A stretch of 5,877 nt of DNA from Fidelibacterota bacterium. Lineage in GTDB: Bacteria > Fidelibacterota > Fidelibacteria > Fidelibacterales > Fidelibacteraceae. The first letter of the stretch is position 1; each line of letters starts with the position of its first letter. Below the pieces are notes generated by a model. That model was not told where the DNA came from, did not search any database, and was given only the letters and a program-made list of their open reading frames with translations. The DNA lies in assembly GCA_029931905.1 (NCBI GenBank), contig JAOZRH010000129.1, positions 1 to 5,877 of the forward strand. The letters run 5' to 3'. A program made the position numbers and the translations under genes. Below, piece after piece: positions 1-5,857 of this stretch.

Positions 1-2049
1 ACTACAGAAAAAGCAATAAATCTTGTTAATGTTGGAATTGATAAGGTGAGTTTAAATTATCCACTTGAAAAGAAAATGTTTCAAATGGAAAATAGAGTTC
101 TTGTTATAGGAGCTGGAATTGCAGGAATTCAAGCATCGTTAGATTTAGCAGATGCCGGAAAAGAAGTAACTCTAATTGAACAAGATCCGACTGTTGGTGG
201 AAAAATGGCAATTTTATCAAAGACATTTCCTACAGAAGATTGTGCAGCATGTATTTTATCACCAAAAATGGCTGATGTAGCAAATCGTAAAAATATAAAA
301 TTGTTAACAAATACTAAAATTACTAAAACTTCAGGTCATAGATTGCATTTTGATATTGAAGCAGAAAAAACCCCAAGATTTATCAAGCCGGATATAAATA
401 TGGACGAATGTTTAGCTTGTACAAAATGCGAAGAGGTTTGTCCAGTTTCGGTTCCGAATGAATGGGAAAGAGGAATAATGGATAGAAAGGCAATTTATAT
501 TCCGGCAGCACTTGCAATTCCATTTATATATCAAATAGATGAGAAAAACTGTTTACAATTTAAAGATGGTTCTTGTAATAAATGTGCTGAAATTTGTCCA
601 CAGAATGCTATTGATTTCACACAAAAAACCGAGAAATTAAATTTTACTGTAGATAATATTATTGTAGCGACTGGCTTTGATGATATTGACCCAAATTTAA
701 AACCAATGTTTGGTTATGATAAATTTGATAATGTTGTTACTGGATTAGAAATGGAAAGAATTGTTGATCATGTAAATGAAAATCCTCCACCAAAAGAAGT
801 TGGAAAAAAAGTTGCTTTTATTCAATGTGTTGGCTCTCGTGATAAACAAATTGGTAATGAATATTGTTCTCGTGTTTGCTGTATGTATGCAACAAAACAG
901 GCATCGTTACTAAAAATGGAAAAACCAGACACAGAAATTTATATTTTTTATACAGATTTGCGAGCTTATGGAAAGGGTTTTGAGGAATATTATAAAAGAG
1001 CTCAGGAAATGGGGATTAAATATATTCGTGGAAAAGTTGCTGAAGTTTATGAAAACCCAGAAAATTCAAAATTAATGTTAAAAGCAGAAGATACTTTATC
1101 AAGAAAAATAATAGATACAGATTTTGACTTAATTGTGTTATCAAATGGAATGAAAGCTAGGGAATCTTCTGATAGTATTATTAATTCGCTTAAATTATCT
1201 AAATCATCAGATGGATTTATTAAAGAAGCACATTTGAAATACAGACCAGTTGATACATTAATTGAAGGTGTGTTTGTAGCTGGCACAGCACAAGGTCCAA
1301 AAGATATTCCAGATACTGTTGTGCAAGCAAGTGCTTCGGCAGCGAGAGTAATTGGTACTTTGGCAAAAAAAGAATTTGAAATAGATCCGATTTTGGCTTT
1401 TGTTGAAGCAGATAAATGTGATGGTTGTGAAGAGTGTCTTTCAGTTTGTCCGAAAAATGCTATTCAAATGAATAATGAAAATAAAGCAGTTATTGATGGA
1501 GCTTTATGTGTTGGTGGTGGTAGTTGTTTAGGCTCGTGTCCACAGGAAGCAATTGATTTGAAGGGATATACAAATGCTCAAATATATGCATCAATTGATG
1601 CTATATTAGAATTGAAAAAGAAAGATGAGCATAGGGTAGTGTTTTTTGCAGATAACGCATCATCATATCGACTTGCTGATATGGTTGGAGTTAGAAAAAT
1701 GATTTATGATTATAATGTTTATATTATGAGAATTCCAAGTGGTTCGAGAATTACATCAAAATTATTGAAATATACTTTTCTTAAAGGTGCTGATGGAGTA
1801 ATTATTGGAGATAATGTTAAGAAAAGTTCGGCATTTCCGTGGAGTAAAGAATATTCAATGAATTTTATTCAAGAAGTTAATGGATATTTAAAGAAAGCCG
1901 GAATTGAAGGCGAAAGAATTATACATAAAGAATTTGCTTCTGGAATGATAAATGATTTTATAAAAACGGCAAATGAAACTGTTGCAACGATTAAAAAATA
2001 TTCAAAAATTACTGAAAATGAATTAAAAAAATTGGAGGAGATTTCATAA
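1..2049 (+). CDS. hdrA: HdrA-like heterodisulfide reductase subunit A with C-terminal MvhD-like domain, 5'-truncated by window edge
   Basis: This is the FAD/iron-sulfur subunit that in HdrABC complexes splits electron pairs between ferredoxin and a disulfide-type acceptor in the cytoplasm. The frame is open from base 1, and residues 1-35 resemble the stretch preceding the FAD domain of methanogen HdrA. The GTG at 46 is therefore not a convincing start: it lacks a spaced ribosome-binding site, and the true start with the N-terminal domain should lie upstream. Counting from base 1, visible parts are: FAD motif GAGIAG (37-42); PTEDCAAC (78-84); a ferredoxin motif with C137/C140/C143/C147; a second with C184/C192/C195/C199; the HdrA-specific cluster site C276, C289, C293, C294; the conserved GPKDIPDT segment (432-439); and a C-terminal ferredoxin pair with C473/C476/C479/C483 and C503/C509/C513. 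A cysteine-free MvhD-like region (about 545-665) follows. The odd points are the missing fourth cysteine near 506 and the cysteine-free tail. QmoB-like proteins share this architecture, but the hdrC and hdrB neighbours favour HdrA. Family assignment is very secure; the electron donor is unknown. Confidence 0.95.
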   Translation, partial: TTEKAINLVNVGIDKVSLNYPLEKKMFQMENRVLVIGAGIAGIQASLDLADAGKEVTLIEQDPTVGGKMAILSKTFPTEDCAACILSPKMADVANRKNIKLLTNTKITKTSGHRLHFDIEAEKTPRFIKPDINMDECLACTKCEEVCPVSVPNEWERGIMDRKAIYIPAALAIPFIYQIDEKNCLQFKDGSCNKCAEICPQNAIDFTQKTEKLNFTVDNIIVATGFDDIDPNLKPMFGYDKFDNVVTGLEMERIVDHVNENPPPKEVGKKVAFIQCVGSRDKQIGNEYCSRVCCMYATKQASLLKMEKPDTEIYIFYTDLRAYGKGFEEYYKRAQEMGIKYIRGKVAEVYENPENSKLMLKAEDTLSRKIIDTDFDLIVLSNGMKARESSDSIINSLKLSKSSDGFIKEAHLKYRPVDTLIEGVFVAGTAQGPKDIPDTVVQASASAARVIGTLAKKEFEIDPILAFVEADKCDGCEECLSVCPKNAIQMNNENKAVIDGALCVGGGSCLGSCPQEAIDLKGYTNAQIYASIDAILELKKKDEHRVVFFADNASSYRLADMVGVRKMIYDYNVYIMRIPSGSRITSKLLKYTFLKGADGVIIGDNVKKSSAFPWSKEYSMNFIQEVNGYLKKAGIEGERIIHKEFASGMINDFIKTANETVATIKKYSKITENELKKLEEIS
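1633..1989 (+). other. MvhD-like domain of HdrA lacking all cluster-binding cysteines
   Basis: Residues 545-663 of the HdrA frame keep the MvhD/FlpD fold signature: a hydrophobic strand (VVFFAD), SYRLADMVG, MRIPSGSRI, then KGADGVIIGD and a helical tail. Free-standing MvhD binds a [2Fe-2S] cluster and passes electrons from a hydrogenase or similar partner to HdrA. Aligned from memory to the MvhD pattern, the five usual cysteine positions read D551, S554, S580, N605 and S610, and the whole region contains no cysteine. The fold is probably kept as a docking or structural module that cannot carry a cysteine-ligated cluster. The domain call rests on motif resemblance, not on a computed alignment. 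Confidence 0.65.
2034..2040 (+). promoter_or_regulatory. Ribosome-binding site of hdrC inside the hdrA 3' end
   Basis: GGAGGAG lies eight bases before the hdrC ATG at 2049 and is embedded in the last codons of hdrA. The hdrA stop TAA and the hdrC ATG share one base (TAATG), so the two genes are translationally coupled. The site fixes the hdrC start. Confidence 0.9.
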
Positions 2050-2453
2050 TGCCAAAAAAATTATTATTAAATGATAAATCGGTTGATTTTTTTAAAAAGG
2101 TTTCGGAGCTTAGTGGTGAGGTAATAACTTTATGTGATCAATGTGGAACATGTTCTGGTGGATGCCCCATTATTGATGAAATGGATATTTCTCCTTCACA
2201 ATTAATGAGAATGGTTATGCTTGGTGATGAAGAAGTGATGGATACAAAAACAATGTGGTTGTGTGCAACTTGTAATACTTGCACCGTTAGATGTCCACGA
2301 GAACTTGATGTTTCTAAGGTTGCAGAAGCATTGAGACAAATAAAATTACGACAATCTTTTGATAAAATTAATATAGATAAAATTCCAAAAGAAGATTTGA
2401 AAGAATTACCACAAATTGCTTTAGTTGGAGCTTTCAGAAGATTAACTTCATAA
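2049..2453 (+). CDS. hdrC: HdrC-like heterodisulfide reductase subunit C
   Basis: A small cytoplasmic electron-transfer subunit of 134 residues that links HdrA to HdrB in HdrABC complexes. It has two classical [4Fe-4S] motifs: C29/C32/C35/C39 followed by Pro, and C72/C75/C78/C82 followed by Pro, separated by a helical linker containing SPSQLMRMVMLG. This linker and the spacing fit HdrC rather than a bacterial ferredoxin, whose motifs sit closer together. The C-terminal PQIALVGAFR segment also resembles HdrC-family tails. There are no membrane segments, so this is not the HdrDE or DsrK type. The start is fixed by a strong ribosome-binding site and the one-base overlap with hdrA; hdrB begins 17 bases after the stop. 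The second motif, with CNTCT, closely resembles the first ferredoxin motif of the FrdB product further along. No residue is missing, and the assignment is secure. Confidence 0.93.
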   Translation: MPKKLLLNDKSVDFFKKVSELSGEVITLCDQCGTCSGGCPIIDEMDISPSQLMRMVMLGDEEVMDTKTMWLCATCNTCTVRCPRELDVSKVAEALRQIKLRQSFDKINIDKIPKEDLKELPQIALVGAFRRLTS

Positions 2454-2457
2454 ATAT

Positions 2458-2461
2458 GAGG
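2458..2461 (+). promoter_or_regulatory. Ribosome-binding site of hdrB
   Basis: GAGG nine bases before the ATG at 2471. An in-frame ATG at 2456 meets a TAA at 2468 after four codons, so 2471 is the only workable start. Confidence 0.8.
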
Positions 2462-2470
2462 AAAGAATAA

Positions 2471-3370
2471 ATGAAAATACCATATTATCCTGGTTGTACT
2501 TTAAAATCAACAGCAAAACATTTTGAAATATCTGCTATTGAAAGTGCAAAAAAAATAGGAATTGAATTTGTAGAATTGCCAAGATGGAATTGTTGTGGAG
2601 TTGTGGCTTCGCTTGCAGATGATGATATTATGCACAATTTAGCACCTGTAAGAAATATGATTAGAGTTTTAGAAATGAATAGAGATGGATTAGTTAAAGA
2701 TGAAAAACGATTATTAACTTTATGTTCTATGTGTTTCAATACTTTAAGTAGAGCTAACAATCGTATTAAAAAGAAAAGTGATGATTTGGATATTCTAAAT
2801 GATTTTATGTATAAGGAAGATATTGATTATGATGGAAGTGTCGAAATAATTCACTTTTTGGAAATTATACAAGAATTAGGATTTGATAAAATTGAAAAAA
2901 ATGTAAAAAAATCATTATCAAATTTGAAAATTGCTCCATATTATGGTTGTATGTTGCTTAGACCCAAAGATGTGGGAATCGATGATCCTGAGAGACCAAC
3001 AATTTTTGAAAAATTTATTACATCACTATCTGCCAAACCTGTTGAATGGAATAATAAAAATAAATGTTGTGGAAGTTTTTTAACTGTAGATAATAAAGAG
3101 ATTGTTGTTGAGCTTGGTAACGATATTCTAACGGATGCTAAAAATTCCGGTGCTGATATTATTGTAACAAGTTGCCCATTATGTGCTTTTAATTTGGATA
3201 ATAGACAAAAAAATATTAAAGCAAAATATCCAGAATTTAAGGAAATACCAGTTGTGTATTTTACTCAATTAATGGCATTGGCATTTGGATTGTCTAAAGA
3301 GATAACTGGTTTCGATGGGAATTTTATTAATCCAACAAAATTACTTAAATCAAAAAATATTGAGATATGA
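2471..3370 (+). CDS. hdrB: HdrB-like heterodisulfide reductase subunit B (two CCG domains)
   Basis: HdrB-family subunits carry two non-cubane [4Fe-4S] clusters at which a heterodisulfide or another disulfide is reduced. This 299-residue protein, the usual HdrB length, contains both CCG domains in full: C9, C41-C42-G, C85/C88 in the first half and C160, C199-C200-G, C235/C238 in the second. The positions run parallel to methanogen HdrB, and the N-terminal YYPGC and the TSCPLC segment near the end are typical. There is no membrane segment or signal peptide. It sits between hdrC and the fumarate-reductase-type frdB. In methanogen TfrB an HdrB-like part is fused to an FrdB-like part, so this adjacency suggests direct electron exchange with FrdB. 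Whether the substrate is a thiol/disulfide pair such as CoM/CoB, or whether the clusters serve only as a relay, cannot be read from the sequence. Family assignment is secure; the substrate is unknown. Confidence 0.93.
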   Translation: MKIPYYPGCTLKSTAKHFEISAIESAKKIGIEFVELPRWNCCGVVASLADDDIMHNLAPVRNMIRVLEMNRDGLVKDEKRLLTLCSMCFNTLSRANNRIKKKSDDLDILNDFMYKEDIDYDGSVEIIHFLEIIQELGFDKIEKNVKKSLSNLKIAPYYGCMLLRPKDVGIDDPERPTIFEKFITSLSAKPVEWNNKNKCCGSFLTVDNKEIVVELGNDILTDAKNSGADIIVTSCPLCAFNLDNRQKNIKAKYPEFKEIPVVYFTQLMALAFGLSKEITGFDGNFINPTKLLKSKNIEI

Positions 3371-3402
3371 TTATTTACTAAAAAAAGATAAAAAATGAAT
3401 AT

Positions 3403-3406
3403 GAGG
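3403..3406 (+). promoter_or_regulatory. Ribosome-binding site of frdB
   Basis: GAGG eight bases before the ATG at 3415. The 44-base gap after hdrB is A-rich and shows no hairpin followed by a T run, so transcription probably continues from hdrB into frdB. Confidence 0.8.
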
Positions 3407-3414
3407 ATTTTATA

Positions 3415-4101
3415 ATGAGTAATAAACAAGAAATGGTGAAGGTTTTTATAATGGGAGAAGCTCACGAAGTTCCCGCTGGTTCAACAATTATTATGGCTTT
3501 TGAATATGCTGGTTACCAGTTAAAAAAAGGTGTTGGTTGTAGAGAGGGATTTTGTGGAGCTTGTGCGACTGTTTATAGAGAAAAGGGAAATTATAAATTA
3601 CAAGGTGGACTTGCTTGTCAAACAGTTGTGTCAGATGGAATGTCTTTAGTTCAAATTCCTTTTGTTCCGGCCGAAAAACCAGTTTATGATATGGATAAAA
3701 TAACTCCGGATATAAACACGATAAAAGAATTGTTTCCAACGGTTTTTCGTTGTGTATCTTGTAATACTTGCACGAAAGCATGTCCACAGGATATTCAAGT
3801 AATGGATTATATTCAAGCACTCAAACAAGGAAATATTGCAAAGGCAGCAGATTTATCTTTTGATTGTATTCGTTGTGGATTGTGTGCATTAAGATGTCCT
3901 GCTGAAATTGTTCAGTATAATGCTGGCACTTTAGCACGGAGATTATACGGAAAATATTTAGCGAAAAAAAGTCCAGAATTAAAAAATAGAGTTGAAGAAA
4001 TTAATGACGGAAAATATAAAAAAGAAATTCAAGAAATGAAAGAAATGGATAGAACAAAACTTAGCGAGAAGTATTATACTCGTGAAATTAAGCTTAAATA
4101 A
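3415..4101 (+). CDS. frdB: Fumarate reductase/succinate dehydrogenase-type iron-sulfur subunit (TfrB N-half-like)
   Basis: This subunit should relay electrons to or from the FrdA flavin in the cytoplasm. Of 228 residues, 5-85 form a plant-type ferredoxin domain with C42, C47, C50 and C68 for a [2Fe-2S] cluster. Two ferredoxin-like motifs follow: C113/C116/C119/C123 and C151/C154/C157/C161, each ending in CP. In classical SdhB/FrdB one position of the last group is not cysteine and a [3Fe-4S] cluster forms. Here it is C154, so two [4Fe-4S] clusters are predicted, as reported for methanogen TfrB. The linker between the two motifs is shorter than in E. coli SdhB. No CCG domain is fused at the C-terminus, unlike TfrB or SdhE-type fusions; hdrB next door may supply it. 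The last 55 residues are a charged, probably helical tail without a membrane segment. The name frdB is by family; the physiological direction (fumarate reduction or succinate oxidation) is not shown by the sequence. Confidence 0.9.
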   Translation: MSNKQEMVKVFIMGEAHEVPAGSTIIMAFEYAGYQLKKGVGCREGFCGACATVYREKGNYKLQGGLACQTVVSDGMSLVQIPFVPAEKPVYDMDKITPDINTIKELFPTVFRCVSCNTCTKACPQDIQVMDYIQALKQGNIAKAADLSFDCIRCGLCALRCPAEIVQYNAGTLARRLYGKYLAKKSPELKNRVEEINDGKYKKEIQEMKEMDRTKLSEKYYTREIKLK

Positions 4102-4125
4102 AGTGTTAATAATTAAAAAGTTATC

Positions 4126-4130
4126 GGAGG
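4126..4130 (+). promoter_or_regulatory. Ribosome-binding site of frdA
   Basis: GGAGG four bases before the ATG at 4135. The spacing is tight but workable. In-frame ATGs at 4150 and 4153 would lie 19 or more bases from the site, so 4135 is preferred. Confidence 0.75.
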
Positions 4131-4134
4131 CATA

Positions 4135-5805
4135 ATGTATCCAAAATATATGATGGAATCAATTAAAAATGTTGAGAAGACCAGACCACAACGGTTGGAG
4201 TTGGTAAAGAAATACGGAAAGCAAGTTTTTCCTGCGATGAGCGAAAAGGAACGAGCAGAAATATTAGAAAATTATCATCCAGATTATAAACCAACGGCAC
4301 TACGAGAAATTAATATTGGACCAAATAAAGGTGAAAAATTAACTGCAAAAGTTGCGGATATGTTGGAATCACATTCACGAATAGATCCCAAAAAGTTTGA
4401 TTTAAAAAAAGTTGATATAGAAACTGATGTATTAGTTATTGGTGCTGGATCTGCTGGAATGTCTTCTGCTATTACTGCTGCAAAAAATGGGAGTGATGTT
4501 TTAATTATTACAAAATTACGACTTGGAGATTCCAATTCTATGATGGCTCAGGGTGGAATTCAGGCTGCAGACCAAGAAGACGATTCTCCTTCAATACATT
4601 ATCTTGATGTTATGGGTGGAGGTCATTTTGATAATAAACCAGAATTAGTGGAAGCATTAGTTAATGATGCACCAGAATCAATTCAATGGTTAGAAAACTT
4701 GGGTGTAATGTTTGATAAAAATCCAGACGGTTCAATGTTTGTGAAACCTGGTGGAGGTACTAGTAGAAGTAGAATGCATTCAACAAGAGATTATACTGGT
4801 GCGGGAATTTGTAGAGTTTTACGAGATGAAGTTTACAATTTGCCAGATAAAATTAAATATATAGAATATACGGCAATTGTTGAATTGATTTTAAATAAAA
4901 AAGGTCACGCTGTTGGAGCGATTGCATATCATTTAGACACAAAACAATATTCAATAATTAAGGCAAAATCGATTATTATTTCAACTGGTGGTTTTGGTCG
5001 TTTACATATTCAAAATTTTGAAACAACAAATCATTATGGAGCAACTGCTGATGGTTTAATGCTTGCTTATCGTGCCGGAGCTAAATTATTATATATGGAT
5101 TCGGTTCAATATCATCCAACTGGAGCAGTATTTCCAGAACAGATTGTTGGATTTCTTTGTACAGAAAAAATCAGAACTTTAGGTGCTCAACCTGTAAATA
5201 AAAATGGTGAATTATTTGTATATCCATTAGAACCAAGAGATATTGAAGCATCATCTTTTATTCGTGAAACAACTAATGATTTGGGAGTAAAAACTCCATC
5301 TGGCTTGAAAGGTATTTGGCTTGACTCACCATTAATTGAAGAGATAGAAGGTGAAGGAACAATTGAAAAAATGCTTCCTGCTATGTTGAGACAATATGAA
5401 AGATTTGGTATTGACATTAGAAAATTTCCTATGTTAGTTTATCCAACACTTCATTATCAAAATGGTGGAATTGAAATAAATGAAAAAGCAGAAACAAGTA
5501 TTGAAGGTTTATATGTTGCTGGTGAAGCCTCTGGTGGTGTTCATGGCCGAAATCGTTTAATGGGAAATTCACAATTAGATATTATTGTATTTGGTAGAAG
5601 AGCTGGCTTGAATGCTTCACAAAGAGCAAAAAGTAAAGTAGAATTTGGTGAATTTACTTTAGAACATGTTGATAAATATGAAAAAGAATTATCAAAATTA
5701 AATATAGATATAAACAAAATTGCTCCGGTAATACTTCCAGATTATATTCCAGATCATGTGAAAGAAAGACAATTAACTTCTAAAAATTATGGAACATTGA
5801 GTTAA
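4135..5805 (+). CDS. frdA: Soluble fumarate reductase/succinate dehydrogenase-type flavoprotein subunit (TfrA-like)
   Basis: This is the catalytic FAD subunit expected to interconvert fumarate and succinate in the cytoplasm, 556 residues long. An N-terminal extension of about 95 residues precedes the FAD-binding motif GAGSAG (103-108). AQGGI (138-142), STGGFG (283-288) and VAGEA (461-465) are further FAD-contact segments. By comparison with E. coli FrdA, the substrate and proton-transfer residues are all present: H327 in HPTG, T343-E344, R368 in EPRDIEAS, H440 in HYQNGG and R474 in NRLMGNS. The histidine that links FAD covalently in membrane-bound enzymes is replaced by N134, so FAD should be non-covalent, as in TfrA and L-aspartate oxidase. 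After the conserved core only about 65 residues remain, far fewer than in E. coli SdhA, and the helical C-terminal domain is largely absent. L-aspartate oxidase (NadB) is the main alternative. The long N-terminal extension, the NRLMGNS form of the last motif and the FrdB/Hdr neighbours argue against it. Family secure, substrate probable, direction unknown. Confidence 0.88.
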   Translation: MYPKYMMESIKNVEKTRPQRLELVKKYGKQVFPAMSEKERAEILENYHPDYKPTALREINIGPNKGEKLTAKVADMLESHSRIDPKKFDLKKVDIETDVLVIGAGSAGMSSAITAAKNGSDVLIITKLRLGDSNSMMAQGGIQAADQEDDSPSIHYLDVMGGGHFDNKPELVEALVNDAPESIQWLENLGVMFDKNPDGSMFVKPGGGTSRSRMHSTRDYTGAGICRVLRDEVYNLPDKIKYIEYTAIVELILNKKGHAVGAIAYHLDTKQYSIIKAKSIIISTGGFGRLHIQNFETTNHYGATADGLMLAYRAGAKLLYMDSVQYHPTGAVFPEQIVGFLCTEKIRTLGAQPVNKNGELFVYPLEPRDIEASSFIRETTNDLGVKTPSGLKGIWLDSPLIEEIEGEGTIEKMLPAMLRQYERFGIDIRKFPMLVYPTLHYQNGGIEINEKAETSIEGLYVAGEASGGVHGRNRLMGNSQLDIIVFGRRAGLNASQRAKSKVEFGEFTLEHVDKYEKELSKLNIDINKIAPVILPDYIPDHVKERQLTSKNYGTLS

Positions 5806-5857
5806 ATTATATAATAATAATTAATAAAATGTAATTGCATAATTATAAATTTATAAA

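Noticed and set aside
1..2049. QmoB (quinone-interacting oxidoreductase) as the identity of the first gene
   Set aside because: QmoB also combines HdrA and MvhD-like parts, but it normally sits with qmoA, qmoC and APS reductase genes. Here the partners are hdrC and hdrB, and no membrane subunit is present.
3265..3820. Minus-strand open frames across the hdrB/frdB boundary and inside frdB (up to 109 codons)
   Set aside because: They lie opposite well-supported iron-sulfur protein genes, show no recognisable motifs and have no ribosome-binding sites. They are by-products of the AT-rich coding strand.
4135..5805. L-aspartate oxidase (NadB) as the identity of the flavoprotein
   Set aside because: NadB shares the FAD and HPT/HY motifs, but this protein has a 95-residue N-terminal extension, an NRLMGNSQLD motif nearer to Frd/Sdh, and sits directly after an FrdB-type subunit that NadB does not use.
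5843..5856. Perfect 14-base A/T palindrome (TTATAAATTTATAA) after frdA
   Set aside because: It is made only of A and T in an A/T-only spacer, so a chance match is likely. There is no GC stem and no following T run, so it is not a credible terminator, and no second copy was found to support an operator.
5835..5857. Possible promoter (TTGCAT followed by TATAA-like bases) before the next gene
   Set aside because: The two boxes are only about 11-12 bases apart, and A/T-rich spacers give TATA-like matches freely.
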